From Arthrobacter sp. B2a2-09 (GTDB taxonomy: Bacteria > Actinomycetota > Actinomycetes > Actinomycetales > Micrococcaceae), in the NCBI RefSeq assembly GCF_027587375.1, contig NZ_JAMXIC010000020.1:1-64000 (forward strand): a stretch of 64,000 nt of DNA, read 5' to 3'. The position numbers and the translations under genes are program-made. Shown here piece by piece: positions 32,860-42,199 of the stretch (its first letter is position 1; every line of letters starts with the position of its first letter). The notes beneath the pieces were generated by a model. That model ran no database searches, was not told the origin of the DNA, and saw nothing but the letters and a program-made list of their open reading frames with translations.

Positions 32860-34284
32860 ATGACATCTGCCGTGCACTCCACGACAATTCCAGGGTTCCG
32901 TTCGGAACACGATCTCCTCGGTGACCGCGACGTCCCTGCTGATGCCTACTGGGGCGTGCACACGCTGCGTGCCATCGAGAACTTCCCCATCACCGGCCAC
33001 CCGTTGGCCAGCAACGCCAACCTCGTCAAGGGCCTCGCCGCAGTCAAGCTCGCCGCTGCCCGCACCAACCGCGAGCTCGGCCTCCTGGACGACGAACGCG
33101 CAGACGCGATCGGGCAGGCCTGCCAGGACATCTTGGACGGCAAGCTCCACGAGCAGTTCATGGTGGACGTCATCCAGGGCGGAGCCGGCACCAGCTCCAA
33201 CATGAACGCCAACGAGGTCATTGCCAACCGGGCCCTTGAAATCCTTGGCCACCCCAAGGGCGACTACGCCAGGCTGCACCCAAACGACCACGTCAACTTG
33301 AGCCAGTCCACCAACGACGTCTACCCCACCGCCGTCAACCTGGCCACCATTTTCTCGGTCCAGGGCCTTCTGGAGGCTCTTCAGGAACTCCAGGTGGCGT
33401 TCGCGGAAAAGGGCCAGGAATTCCGTACGGTGGTCAAGATGGGCCGCACGCAGTTGCAGGACGCCGTCCCCATGACCCTCGGCCAGGAATTCGGCGGCTA
33501 CGCCGTGACTGTGGGCGAGGACCGGGCGCGACTGGCCGAGTCCCAGCTGCTCATCCACGAGATCAACCTTGGCGCCACCGCCATCGGAACCGGCCTGAAC
33601 GCCCCCGTTGGATACGCCGCAGCAGCATGCCGGCACCTGGCCGAGATCACCGGCCTGCCCTTGGTCACGTCTGTTGACCTCATCGAGGCCACCCAGGACG
33701 TGGGCGCGTTCGTCCACCTCTCGGGTGTGCTCAAGCGCGTCGCCGTCAAGCTTTCCAAGATTTGCAACGACCTCCGCTTGCTGTCCTCCGGACCGCGTGC
33801 GGGATTGGGCGAGATCAACCTCCCGGCTGTGCAGTCGGGATCGTCCATCATGCCAGGCAAGATCAATCCGGTGATCCCGGAAGTGGTCAGCCAAGTGGCC
33901 TATGAAGTCATCGGCAACGATGTCACTGTCACCATGGCAGCCGAAGCCGGACAGCTCCAGCTGAACGCCTTCGAGCCGATTATCGTCCACAGCCTCCACA
34001 AGAGCATCTCCCACCTGGAAGCCGCGTGCCGCACACTCACGTCGCGCTGCATCCGGGGCATCACCGCGAACACCGAACGCCTGCGCCTCACAGTAGAGCA
34101 GTCGATCGGACTCGTCACGGCCCTCAATCCGCACATCGGCTACGCCTCCGCCACTGCCATCGCCCAAGAAGCGCTGGCAAGCGGCAAGGGTGTCGCCGAG
34201 CTCGTTCTCGAACACGGATTGCTGACCTCGGCGCAGCTCGATGAGCTCCTCCGCCCCGAACGCCTGGCCAACCTCAGCAACTAG
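32860..34284 (+). CDS. aspA: Aspartate ammonia-lyase
   Basis: Converts aspartate to fumarate and ammonia. 474 residues, usual for the family. TFRSEHDLLGDRDVPADAYWG-like start (GFRSEHDLLGDRDVPADAYW), QGGAGTSSNMNANEVIANRA, LSQSTNDVYPTAVN and the superfamily signature GSSIMPGKINPVIPEVV with the catalytic Ser are visible. ATG 32860 follows AAAGGA at 5 nt. It lies 68 bp after asparaginase and 135 bp before the permease. Confidence 0.95.
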   Translation: MTSAVHSTTIPGFRSEHDLLGDRDVPADAYWGVHTLRAIENFPITGHPLASNANLVKGLAAVKLAAARTNRELGLLDDERADAIGQACQDILDGKLHEQFMVDVIQGGAGTSSNMNANEVIANRALEILGHPKGDYARLHPNDHVNLSQSTNDVYPTAVNLATIFSVQGLLEALQELQVAFAEKGQEFRTVVKMGRTQLQDAVPMTLGQEFGGYAVTVGEDRARLAESQLLIHEINLGATAIGTGLNAPVGYAAAACRHLAEITGLPLVTSVDLIEATQDVGAFVHLSGVLKRVAVKLSKICNDLRLLSSGPRAGLGEINLPAVQSGSSIMPGKINPVIPEVVSQVAYEVIGNDVTVTMAAEAGQLQLNAFEPIIVHSLHKSISHLEAACRTLTSRCIRGITANTERLRLTVEQSIGLVTALNPHIGYASATAIAQEALASGKGVAELVLEHGLLTSAQLDELLRPERLANLSN

Positions 34285-34307
34285 GCTGAGCCGAGCAGAA
34301 CGTCCGA

Positions 34308-34335
34308 CGACGGCGGCGCCCACCAGCCGCCGTCG
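34308..34335 (+). terminator. Hairpin after aspA
   Basis: A 10-bp stem (34308-34317 with 34326-34335) with loop GCCCACCA starts 23 bp after the stop. There is no T tract, so it could be a terminator or an attenuating/processing structure before the permease gene. Two copies of CCGGACAGACAG lie just after it (34345-34370). Confidence 0.45.
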
Positions 34336-34419
34336 GGCCTGCCCCCGGACAGACAGCCCGGACAGACAGGCCGGACGGCGAGATCCGGACCCCCAACAGG
34401 ACACCCCCTAAGGATTCCC

Positions 34420-35937
34420 ATGACCAATGCACCCATCACGGACCACACGGTCCCGCCACAGGCGCACTCCACTGAAAAGCTCCTCCACGCTGAGGACAAG
34501 GGCTATCACAAAAGCCTGAAGCCGCGTCAGATCCAGATGATCGCGATCGGCGGTGCCATCGGCACCGGCCTGTTCCTGGGTGCCGGCGGCCGCCTCAACG
34601 CTGCGGGCCCCTCCCTCGTCATCGCGTACGCGGTCTGCGGCTTCTTCGCGTTCCTGATCCTGCGCGCCCTCGGCGAACTCGTGCTGCACCGCCCGTCGTC
34701 GGGCTCCTTCGTCTCCTACGCCCGCGAGTTCTTCGGCGAGAAGGCTGCGTTCGTTTCCGGCTGGTTCTACTGGATCAACTGGGCCACCACCACCATCGTG
34801 GACACCACCGCCGCAGCCCTTTACATGAACTTCTTCGGCAAATATGTCCCTTGGATCGGAGTCGTCCCGCAGTGGGCCTGGGCACTGATCGCACTTCTCG
34901 TGGTGCTTTGCCTGAACCTGGTCTCGGTCAAGGTCTTCGGCGAAATGGAGTTCTACTTCGCCCTGATCAAGGTGGCTGCCCTGGCGGCGTTCCTGGTGAT
35001 CGGCACGTACTTCGTCATCTTCGGCACGCCGGTACCGGGCCAGGAAGTGGGCTTTAGCCTCCTCAATGACCACGGCGGGATCTTCCCCACCGGCATGCTG
35101 CCCATGATCATGCTTATGCAGGGCGTGCTGTTCGCCTACGCCTCGATCGAGCTCGTGGGTACCGCCGCGGGCGAAACGGAGAACCCCGAGAAGATCATGC
35201 CCAAGGCCATCAACTCCGTGGTCTTCCGCATCGCCGTCTTCTACGTCGGTTCCGTCATCCTGCTGGCGCTGCTGCTGCCGTACACTTCCTACGTCAAGGG
35301 TGTCAGTCCGTTTGTGACCTTCTTCGGCCACATCGGCGTGCAGGGCGTGGACGTGATCATGAACCTCGTGGTCCTCACCGCTGCCCTGTCCTCCCTGAAC
35401 GCCGGCCTGTACTCCACCGGCCGCATCCTGCGCTCCATGTCCGTGGCCGGGTCCGCTCCGAAGTTCGCGCAGCGCATGAACAAGGCCGGTGTCCCCTACG
35501 GCGGCATCGCCATCACGGCCGGCGTCTCCCTGCTCGGCGTCCCGCTGAACTACCTCGTACCGTCCGACGCCTTCGAGATCGTCCTGAACGTCGCTTCCGT
35601 GGGCATCATCGTCACGTGGGCCACGATCGTCCTGTGCCAGATGCAGCTCAAGCGCTGGGCGGACAAGGGCTGGCTGAAACGTCCGTCCTTCCGGATGTTC
35701 GGCGCCCCCTACACCGGTTACCTCTCGCTGCTGTTCCTCGTCGGCGTGCTGGTGATGGTGTTCATCGACTCCCCGCTCACCATGCTGGTCACGGCCATCG
35801 CCTGTGCGCTCATTGTGGTTGGTTGGTACATGTGCCGTAAGCAAATCCACGAGATCGCCGCAGCCCGGGACGGTTTCACCGGCAGCTCCCCCGTGATAGC
35901 CAACCTGCCGGTTGCCGGTTCAGAGGACAAGATCTAG
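34420..35937 (+). CDS. ansP: Amino acid permease, asparagine/aspartate type (APC family)
   Basis: 505 residues with 12 predicted helices. GGAIGTGLFLGAGGRLNAAG in the first helix is the APC substrate-binding motif, RALGELVLHRPSSGSFVSYA is the AAT-subfamily signature, and ELVGTAAGETENPEKIMPKA is the conserved loop after helix 6. Context (asparaginase and aspartase upstream) argues for asparagine or aspartate uptake. ATG 34420 follows AAGGA at 5 nt. Confidence 0.85.
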   Translation: MTNAPITDHTVPPQAHSTEKLLHAEDKGYHKSLKPRQIQMIAIGGAIGTGLFLGAGGRLNAAGPSLVIAYAVCGFFAFLILRALGELVLHRPSSGSFVSYAREFFGEKAAFVSGWFYWINWATTTIVDTTAAALYMNFFGKYVPWIGVVPQWAWALIALLVVLCLNLVSVKVFGEMEFYFALIKVAALAAFLVIGTYFVIFGTPVPGQEVGFSLLNDHGGIFPTGMLPMIMLMQGVLFAYASIELVGTAAGETENPEKIMPKAINSVVFRIAVFYVGSVILLALLLPYTSYVKGVSPFVTFFGHIGVQGVDVIMNLVVLTAALSSLNAGLYSTGRILRSMSVAGSAPKFAQRMNKAGVPYGGIAITAGVSLLGVPLNYLVPSDAFEIVLNVASVGIIVTWATIVLCQMQLKRWADKGWLKRPSFRMFGAPYTGYLSLLFLVGVLVMVFIDSPLTMLVTAIACALIVVGWYMCRKQIHEIAAARDGFTGSSPVIANLPVAGSEDKI

Positions 35938-35967
35938 CTCTTCCGTGCTGCCCAAGCACAAAGTGCC

Positions 35968-36018
35968 CGACGGCGGCACCTGAGGTTCCGTTCGCGCGGG
36001 ACCCGGGTGCCGCCGTCG
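35968..36018 (+). terminator. Terminator-like hairpin after the permease gene
   Basis: A perfect 13-bp GC-rich stem (35968-35980 with 36006-36018) closes a 25-nt loop, 31 bp after the stop. No T tract follows. The next structure downstream is the family B palindrome. Confidence 0.6.
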
Positions 36019-36034
36019 TGCGTTAGGTCCCCCG

Positions 36035-36090
36035 CTGACTCGCATTTGTTGTCGTTCTAGGCCCTCATAACGACAACAAATGCGAGTCAG
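36035..36090. repeat. Palindromic intergenic repeat, family B, copy 2 (perfect)
   Basis: Two perfectly complementary 22-bp arms (36035-36056 and 36069-36090) surround a 12-nt spacer. The arm contains ACTCGCATTTGTTGTCGTT, shared with the imperfect copy at 25281-25346. Both copies end in GTTGGG. It lies between the permease terminator and the GntR gene. Confidence 0.9.
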
Positions 36091-36100
36091 TTGGGTGCCA

Positions 36101-36110
36101 AACATCGGAT
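36101..36110 (+). promoter_or_regulatory. Candidate fucose-regulator operator near its own gene
   Basis: AACATCGGAT lies 23 bp before the GntR start codon. It matches AACATCCGA (44863) and TCGGATGTT (44931) in the divergent promoter region of the fucose genes, apart from one C/G change at the centre. This suggests autoregulation. Confidence 0.4.
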
Positions 36111-36132
36111 CATTCGCCGTTAGGATGTAGCC

Positions 36133-36804
36133 ATGGCTGTCACAGATGAAGCGATCGGCAAGATCAAGGACATGCTGATCCGCGGCGAACTCAAGGCCGG
36201 GGACCGCCTCCCGCCGGAGAAGGAACTGAGTGAGCGGCTCGGCCTCTCCCGTAGTTCCCTGCGCGAAGCCGTCAAGGCCCTTGAGCTCATCCGGGTCCTG
36301 GACGTCCGGCGTGGGGACGGCACTTACGTCACCAGCCTTGACGCCAAGTTGCTCAACGAGGCCGTGGCGTTCGTCGTTGATCTGCATCAGGACCGTTCCA
36401 TCCTGGAACTCTTTGAGGTCCGACGAATCCTGGAGCCCGCCACCGCATTCATCGCCACGGGCAAGATCACTCCCAACGCCCTCACGGCCCTGCGCGCCAC
36501 GATGGACGGCATTGACGAGAACACCGACGTGGAAGAGCTCGTGGCCCACGACCTCGAATTCCACGGCATCATCACCCAGGCCGCCGGCAACGACTACCTC
36601 GCAGGCCTGCTCGAAGCCCTCTCCAGCAGCACCGTCCGGGCACGCATTTGGCGCGGCTTGACCCAGGAAAAAGCCGTGGCGCACACCCTCGCCGAACACA
36701 AGGCCATCGCGGAAGCGTTGGAACGCGGCGACGCCGAGCTGGTCCGGGCGCTCGTTACAGTCCACATCAGCGGCGTCGAGAGCTGGTTGCGCCAGGCGCT
36801 CTAG
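36133..36804 (+). CDS. GntR/FadR-family regulator, probable fucose-cluster regulator
   Basis: 223 residues. Winged helix (about 5-70): IKDMLIRGELKAGDRLPPEK, LGLSRSSLREAVKALELI, wing VRRGDGTYVT. The FCD effector domain (about 85-220) has RRILEPATAFIA, HDLEFHGIITQAAGN and EHKAIAEALERGDA, whose His/Asp residues bind metal in this family. It converges on the amidohydrolase gene (4-nt overlap of stops) at the end of the fucose operon. Its probable targets are in 44819-44962. Confidence 0.82.
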   Translation: MAVTDEAIGKIKDMLIRGELKAGDRLPPEKELSERLGLSRSSLREAVKALELIRVLDVRRGDGTYVTSLDAKLLNEAVAFVVDLHQDRSILELFEVRRILEPATAFIATGKITPNALTALRATMDGIDENTDVEELVAHDLEFHGIITQAAGNDYLAGLLEALSSSTVRARIWRGLTQEKAVAHTLAEHKAIAEALERGDAELVRALVTVHISGVESWLRQAL

Positions 36805-37652
36805 CTCGCGCCGGCGCCTCGCTCTTGAAGCCCATACGTCCGCACCGCCGTCGCTTCAAGGAAGTCCTGGCGCTCCGCTGAAGTGAGCTCCCCGGCGAGT
36901 CCCAGAAGCACTTCCAGGGTGCGTCCGTACGGTGCACCCAAGGTACTGACGGGCCAATCGCCCCCGATCATGAGCCGTCCAGGACCGAAAGCCTCCAGCG
37001 CCTCGTCCCACAGCGGACGCAAAGCCTCGGCCGTGTACGGGACGCCCGGCACAGACAGACCGGACACCTTCGCCACCGTGTTGGGCAGCTCAGCCAGGGC
37101 CCGGAAGTCCGCACGCCACGAGGCCATTGCGGAAGCATTGGCCAGCGGCGGCTTCCCGAGATGGTCCAGCACAATGGTCAGCTCGGGCAGGTCCCGGGCC
37201 AGCTGGACCGTACGCCCAAGGTGCCTCGGAAAGGCGTCCGGGACATCGAACACCAATCCATGGCTGGCAAGCCTGCTCAAGGAATCGCGGACTGCGGGCA
37301 ACTCGAGGAAGTCGTCCCGAGGATCGTCGTGAACCAAGTGCCGCACGCCCCGGAAAGCGGGGTTCCCAAGGAACCGTTGCAGCTCTTTCTCCGCCGCTGC
37401 GGGCTTGTCGAGGGGAATCCAGCCCACGACGCCGAGTACCCAGGAGTTGCGGTCGGCGACAGCGAGCATGGACTCGGTATCCGCCACGGTGTCGTCAGCC
37501 TGGACGAGCACCACTCCCCCGACACCCGCCGCATCCAGGGTTTCCCAGGCCTCGGCCTCGCCGTAGCTGCGGAACAGTCCGCCGTGCTGCGGCCCGAGCC
37601 ACGCATAGGAGTGCGGTCCGAGGTCCCACAGGTGCAGGTGGGAATCAATCAC
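36801..37652 (-). CDS. Amidohydrolase, probable L-fuconolactonase
   Basis: 283 residues of the amidohydrolase-2 TIM-barrel family. Metal or catalytic residues: IDSHLHLWDL (HxH near residue 4), GVRHLVHDDPRDDF, TIVLDHLGKPPLA (His) and MIGGDWPVSTL (Asp). GTG 37652 overlaps the upstream stop (GTGA), and the protein then begins directly with the barrel strand. Neighbouring fucose enzymes suggest it opens L-fucono-lactone to L-fuconate. Last gene of the minus-strand fucose unit. Confidence 0.82.
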   Translation of the reverse strand: MIDSHLHLWDLGPHSYAWLGPQHGGLFRSYGEAEAWETLDAAGVGGVVLVQADDTVADTESMLAVADRNSWVLGVVGWIPLDKPAAAEKELQRFLGNPAFRGVRHLVHDDPRDDFLELPAVRDSLSRLASHGLVFDVPDAFPRHLGRTVQLARDLPELTIVLDHLGKPPLANASAMASWRADFRALAELPNTVAKVSGLSVPGVPYTAEALRPLWDEALEAFGPGRLMIGGDWPVSTLGAPYGRTLEVLLGLAGELTSAERQDFLEATAVRTYGLQERGAGAS

Positions 37653-38602
37653 CCGGGCACACCTGCCAAAGCCGCCCACAGCTCTTCGGGCACGTCCTCA
37701 TTCATCCGCGCGACGTTGGCGGTGATCTGTTCGGGACTGCTGGCCCCGACCGTCACGTTCACAACGGCCGGGTGTCGCAGGCTGAACTGGAGGGCCGCCG
37801 TCGGGAGCTCCACCCCGAAGTCCCGGCACACGCCGGCGAGCGCCCGTGCACGCTCCACCAGTGCGCGCGGGGCACGCGCATAGTTGTAGTGCGCGTCCTC
37901 CGGGACTTCTGGGCGCGCCAGCAGCCCGGAATTGAACACGCCCACGTTCACGACGCCGGTGCCGCGCGCCACGCAGCGGTCCAGGAAGGGAACGCCGGGC
38001 TGCTCAAGCAAGGTGTACCGGCCGGCGAGCATCACGAGGTCCAGATCCGCCGCTTCGACGCATTCGAGTGCGGCTTCTGCCGAGTTCGTCCCGACGCCGA
38101 TCGCCTTCACCACGCCGTCCGCACGCAGCTTTTCCAAGGCCGGCAGCGCTTCGCCAATTCCCTTGGCGAGGTCGTGGACATCCGGATCGTGCAGGTAGGC
38201 GATGTCCACGTGGTCCAGGCCGAGGCGTTCGAGTGATTCCTCGATGCTCCGGCGGATGCCTGCTTCGGAAAAGTCCCACTGGCGTTTGCTCGTTGCCGGG
38301 ACGTCGAAGCCTTCGTCGTCCATCGCGTTGGCTCCCGCCGCATTCGGTACCAGCAGCCGGCCCACTTTGGTGGACACGGTGAACTCGCTGCGCGGCTTCT
38401 CCCGCAGTGTCGCACCAAGCCTGCGCTCGGACAGGCCCAAGCCGTAGTGCGGGGCGGTGTCGAAGTAGCGGACCCCGGCATCCCAGGCCGCGTTGACAGC
38501 GGCGGCGGCCTGGGCGTCCGGCATGGCACGGTACAGGTTGCCGATGCCAGCGGCGCCGAAGCCGAGCTTACCCAATTGGTCATCCCACAGCGCGCCGCTC
38601 AT
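37649..38602 (-). CDS. Aldo/keto reductase, probable L-fucose dehydrogenase
   Basis: 317 residues. Catalytic residues: RYFDTAPHYGLGLSERRLG (Asp, Tyr), FTVSTKVGRLL (Lys), DIAYLHDPD (His). The sequence resembles D-threo-aldose/L-fucose 1-dehydrogenases, which oxidise fucose to the lactone with NAD(P)+. ATG 38602 overlaps the mutarotase stop (ATGA). Step 1 of the oxidative pathway. Confidence 0.85.
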   Translation of the reverse strand: MSGALWDDQLGKLGFGAAGIGNLYRAMPDAQAAAAVNAAWDAGVRYFDTAPHYGLGLSERRLGATLREKPRSEFTVSTKVGRLLVPNAAGANAMDDEGFDVPATSKRQWDFSEAGIRRSIEESLERLGLDHVDIAYLHDPDVHDLAKGIGEALPALEKLRADGVVKAIGVGTNSAEAALECVEAADLDLVMLAGRYTLLEQPGVPFLDRCVARGTGVVNVGVFNSGLLARPEVPEDAHYNYARAPRALVERARALAGVCRDFGVELPTAALQFSLRHPAVVNVTVGASSPEQITANVARMNEDVPEELWAALAGVPG

Positions 38603-38913
38603 GCCAGCTCCCATACCAACGGGATGCCCGAGTCATTGCCCGAATAGTCATCCTGGACGTCCAGAAGCTCCGCCATGCGGGCTTGCCACGGGACATTGGC
38701 CGGATGGTTCGCGAGCGCCCGGCGCATGGCTTCATAGTCCGCCACCTCAACCAGATGGAAGAGATCCTGGCCGCTCCGCCAGATCCGCCAATTGCCCACG
38801 CCGGCCTCGTTCAGGGCAGCGACAAGCTCGGCGGGGATCCCCGCATGGGCATCCGCATAGTCCTGCTCGGCACCCGGCTTGAGCCGGGTGTGCAGGGCAA
38901 TGGTTTCCGGCAC
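38599..38913 (-). CDS. RhaM-type L-rhamnose/L-fucose mutarotase
   Basis: 104 residues, an alpha/beta-barrel dimer family that interconverts sugar anomers. IALHTRLKPGAEQDYADAHA, NWRIWRSGQDLFHLVEVADY and NVPWQARMAELL fit COG3254. Its place between fucosidase and fucose dehydrogenase suggests it supplies the anomer the dehydrogenase uses. Start GTG 38913 is 1 nt after the fucosidase stop. Confidence 0.83.
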   Translation of the reverse strand: MPETIALHTRLKPGAEQDYADAHAGIPAELVAALNEAGVGNWRIWRSGQDLFHLVEVADYEAMRRALANHPANVPWQARMAELLDVQDDYSGNDSGIPLVWELA

Positions 38914-38914
38914 G

Positions 38915-40198
38915 CTACACCCCGAGCTTCAGGAAGAGTTCGACGACGGGCACCGCCACGTCCGGTCGCTGGACGGGCAGCTTCAGTGTCAGGGTACCTG
39001 CTGGCTGCCCTCCAGGCGTGGTGTTGATTGCTTCCCGGTCCGGTGCGATCTCCAGCATCGCGACTTCGGAGGCGTCGTTGAGCAGCTGGGCGTATTCCAC
39101 CTTGCCGGCGAGTTCGGGAAGGTGGACGTATTCGAACGGCCACGCAAACAAGTGCACGTAGAGGCGGTCACCGCGGCGCGTGTACCGGGCATCGGCAGGC
39201 GGAGTCCAGGCCGCAGGGCCTGCCCCGTAGATGGACCGGGAGTGCAGTTTCATCCAGTCGCCGATGCCGCGGAGCGATTCCACAGCCCGGGGATCGAAAT
39301 TTCCGCGGCCAGTGGGGCCGACGTTGAGGAGCAGGTTTCCGTCCTTGGACACTCCATCCACGAGCATGCGCACCAGCAAATCCACGGACTTGTAGTCCAG
39401 GTTGTCCCGGTCATAGCCCCAGCTGCCGTTCAGGGTCTGGCATGCCTCCCAAGGCACCTCGACGCCGTCCACCACCATTGGCCCGGAAGGCTGGTACTGC
39501 TCGGGCGTGGCGAAGTCGCCGGGAATGTCCAGGCGGTCGTTGACGATGATGCCCGGCTGAAGTTCCCGGACCATCTTCAAGAGTTCCACGGAACCCCACG
39601 CCTCGCGGCCTTTGCCGCCCCAAATGTCCTTGTGGTCCTCGCTGGTGTAGGAGAAGTCGAAGAAGAGGTAATCGATCTGGCCGTAATTGCTCAGCAGCTC
39701 GCGCACCTGGCCATGGAGGTATTCGCGGTAGCGGGCCATGTCGCGGTCCTCGTTGAGCTTTTCGGCCTCGGGGTTTTCCCGTTCGGGGTGGAACCCGTCG
39801 ATGGTGAAATCCGGGTGGTGCCAGTCAATGAGTGAATGGTAGAAACCCACCTTCAGGCCGAATTCCCGCAGTGCCTCGACGTACTGGGCCACCAGGTCTT
39901 GCCCGGACGGCGTCTTGGTGGATTTGTAATCGGTGAGTGCCGAATCCCAGAGGCAGAAGCCCTCGTGGTGCTTGGTGGTCAGCACCACGTACTTCATGCC
40001 GGCATCCTTCGCGGCACAGGCCCATTCCCGCGGATCGTAGAGATCCGGGTTGAAGTGCTGGAAGTACTTCTCATATTCCCCGGCAGGAATGCGTTCGCGG
40101 TTCATGACCCACTCGTGGCGGGCTGGCAGGGCGTACAAGCCCCAGTGGACGAACATGCCGAACCGGGACTCCGTGAACCAAGGTGCTTGGGCGATCAT
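38915..40198 (-). CDS. Alpha-L-fucosidase (GH29)
   Basis: 427 residues. The N-terminal PWFTESRFGMFVHWGLYALP and KYVVLTTKHHEGFCLWDS are hallmark GH29 barrel segments, and IDYLFFDFSYT holds the likely nucleophile Asp. No signal peptide is visible, so it acts on imported fucosides inside the cell. ATG 40198 has AAGGAG at 8 nt. It releases L-fucose for the enzymes encoded downstream. Confidence 0.9.
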   Translation of the reverse strand: MIAQAPWFTESRFGMFVHWGLYALPARHEWVMNRERIPAGEYEKYFQHFNPDLYDPREWACAAKDAGMKYVVLTTKHHEGFCLWDSALTDYKSTKTPSGQDLVAQYVEALREFGLKVGFYHSLIDWHHPDFTIDGFHPERENPEAEKLNEDRDMARYREYLHGQVRELLSNYGQIDYLFFDFSYTSEDHKDIWGGKGREAWGSVELLKMVRELQPGIIVNDRLDIPGDFATPEQYQPSGPMVVDGVEVPWEACQTLNGSWGYDRDNLDYKSVDLLVRMLVDGVSKDGNLLLNVGPTGRGNFDPRAVESLRGIGDWMKLHSRSIYGAGPAAWTPPADARYTRRGDRLYVHLFAWPFEYVHLPELAGKVEYAQLLNDASEVAMLEIAPDREAINTTPGGQPAGTLTLKLPVQRPDVAVPVVELFLKLGV

Positions 40199-40262
40199 TG
40201 GCGGTACTCCTTCAAAGTTGTTGCGGGTCTTTGGGTTGTTGTGCGTTGTGGTCCAAGTGGGG

Positions 40263-41162
40263 TTAGCGTCCGCCAAAGCCGCTCGTGACGATGCCTTTGA
40301 CGAGGTGTTTCTGCAGGAGGATCAGCAGAAGAAGGGTGGGCGCCATGGAAATCACCGAGGCGGCCATGACCAGGTGCCACTGATTGCCCTGTTGGCCGAA
40401 GAACATCTGCAGCCCCAGCGGGATGGTGCCGAGGTTGTTGACGTCATTGATCACCACCAACGGCCACAGGAACGAGTTCCAGTAGCTGATGAAACTGAAC
40501 ACGGCCAGCACGGCCATCGTGGGCCTGGCAAGCGGAAGCATGACCAACAGGAAGGTCCTCAGGGTTCCCGCGCCGTCCACCCTAGCCGCATCGTCGAGTT
40601 CTTGGGGTACGCCAAGGAAGAACTGCCGGAGCAGGAATGCGCCGAATGCCGTGAATGCCCAGGGCACAATGAGTGCCTGGAAAGTGTTCACCCACCCCAC
40701 CTTCTGCATCATGACGAACATCGGGACAATCAGGACCTCTTGGGGAATCATCAGCGTTGCTAGGAACACCATGAACACCAGGTTCCTTCCCCGCCAGCGC
40801 TGCCGGGAGAACGCGTAACCGGAGAAAGCCGAAACCACCAAGGTGAGTGCCGTTCCAGCGGCCGAAACCAACAGGCCGTTGCCCATGAAGCGCAGGAACG
40901 GCATGTAATTCAGGGCCTCCTGATAGTTCTGCCAGCGGAATTCCGAACCGAACAGTTTCGGCGGAACGCTGAAGATCTCAGCAGGGGGTTTGAACGATGT
41001 GGCAAACATGTAGATCAGCGGGGACAAGAAGAGAAGGGCGATAAGGCAAAGGATCACGTAGCCAATAGCGGGCCGGATTCTTGCGGTCCATCGTCTTCCG
41101 GGCACTCTGGAGCCAAGGGGACGGGCGGTGAGGGGGCGTATCCGGCTGGTCGTCTCAAGCAT
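40263..41162 (-). CDS. Sugar ABC transporter permease (MalG type)
   Basis: 299 residues, six helices. LATLMIPQEVLIVPMFVMMQ and the EAA loop VPQELDDAARVDGAGTLRTF are diagnostic, ending KGIVTSGFGG. It pairs with the MalF-type permease whose gene overlaps it by 8 nt. No ATPase is encoded nearby, so a shared MsiK-type ATPase is probably used. Probable fucoside or fucose import. Confidence 0.9.
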   Translation of the reverse strand: MLETTSRIRPLTARPLGSRVPGRRWTARIRPAIGYVILCLIALLFLSPLIYMFATSFKPPAEIFSVPPKLFGSEFRWQNYQEALNYMPFLRFMGNGLLVSAAGTALTLVVSAFSGYAFSRQRWRGRNLVFMVFLATLMIPQEVLIVPMFVMMQKVGWVNTFQALIVPWAFTAFGAFLLRQFFLGVPQELDDAARVDGAGTLRTFLLVMLPLARPTMAVLAVFSFISYWNSFLWPLVVINDVNNLGTIPLGLQMFFGQQGNQWHLVMAASVISMAPTLLLLILLQKHLVKGIVTSGFGGR

Positions 41163-42126
41163 CGTAGTGGACCCACTTCTTTTGTCCGAGGAACTGGACT
41201 ACCGTCACGCCCAGGATGATGACGAACAGGATCCAAGCGGCCGCGGATGCCAGGCCTAGCTGGTGGAACTGGAAGCCCTGGTTGTAGATGTACAGGACGA
41301 TCGTCGAGGTGGACGAGCCGGGTCCTCCCTTGGTGAGGATGAACGGCTGGGCGAAGACCTGGAAGGAGGTAATGAGGGTCATCATCGTCCCGAAGAAGAT
41401 GGACGGCGAAATGAGCTTGAGCTTGATCCGCCAGAAGATGGTCCACGCGTTGGCGCCATCGATTGCCGCCGCCTCGGTGAGGTTCTCAGGGACGGCGTCC
41501 AAGGCGGCCGAGAACACCAGCATGTTGTAGCCGAACCCCTGCCATACGCTCATGACGACAATGGCCATCATTGCCCAGTGTTCGTCTCCGAGGAAGTTTG
41601 GCGCTGAAACTCCCGTGGTGCTTTGGAGGGTGCCGTCGATGAATCCACCGGGTTGGTACAGCATCCGCCAGACGACGACGTTGGCCACCACGGGGGTGAT
41701 CGAAGGAATGAAGAAGATGACCCGGAAGATGTGGCGGCCTTTGATGCGCGGAGTCAACCACGCGGCAAGGCCCAGGGAAACAACCAGGTTCAGGGGCACA
41801 TAGAGCACCACAAACAGTACGGTGTTCGCAACAACCTGCCCGAAGATGGGATCGCTGAACAGCCGCTGGTAGTTGCCCAGGCCAAGGAAACTCGGGGTTC
41901 CCAGAAGCGGCCAGCGGAAGAGGCTGATGACGAGGGAAACAACGATCGGGAGCAGCGTGAAGATGGCGAGGCCGAGCCCATGCGGCAGGGCGAAGGCCGG
42001 TCCCCACATCGTCCTCCGGCCGAGCTGGGCATCAGGCTCTGCCTTCACCTTCGTTTTCGCCTTCCCGAGGGAGATGGTTGCCGCGACTTCCGAACGCGGC
42101 GACTTTGTGGGCTTGAGTAGTGTCAT
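41155..42126 (-). CDS. Sugar ABC transporter permease (MalF type)
   Basis: 323 residues with a cytosolic N-terminal tail (about 50 residues) and six helices. The EAA loop is VPENLTEAAAIDGANAWTIF, and FILTKGGPGSSTSTIVLYIY is a conserved loop of the family. ATG 42126. It follows the binding-protein gene by 73 bp and overlaps the MalG-type gene. Confidence 0.9.
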   Translation of the reverse strand: MTLLKPTKSPRSEVAATISLGKAKTKVKAEPDAQLGRRTMWGPAFALPHGLGLAIFTLLPIVVSLVISLFRWPLLGTPSFLGLGNYQRLFSDPIFGQVVANTVLFVVLYVPLNLVVSLGLAAWLTPRIKGRHIFRVIFFIPSITPVVANVVVWRMLYQPGGFIDGTLQSTTGVSAPNFLGDEHWAMMAIVVMSVWQGFGYNMLVFSAALDAVPENLTEAAAIDGANAWTIFWRIKLKLISPSIFFGTMMTLITSFQVFAQPFILTKGGPGSSTSTIVLYIYNQGFQFHQLGLASAAAWILFVIILGVTVVQFLGQKKWVHYDA

Positions 42127-42199
42127 TTCTCATTCCTTTGCGAAGAGTGCGTGCCTGCCCGGCGGTTGGTCAGGAACTGCCGGGCAGGCACCACACTGA

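Noticed and set aside
34408..35850. Long His/Asp/Glu/Gly-rich minus-strand frame inside the permease gene
   Set aside because: Its composition is the mirror of hydrophobic codons of a membrane protein, and no domain is recognisable.
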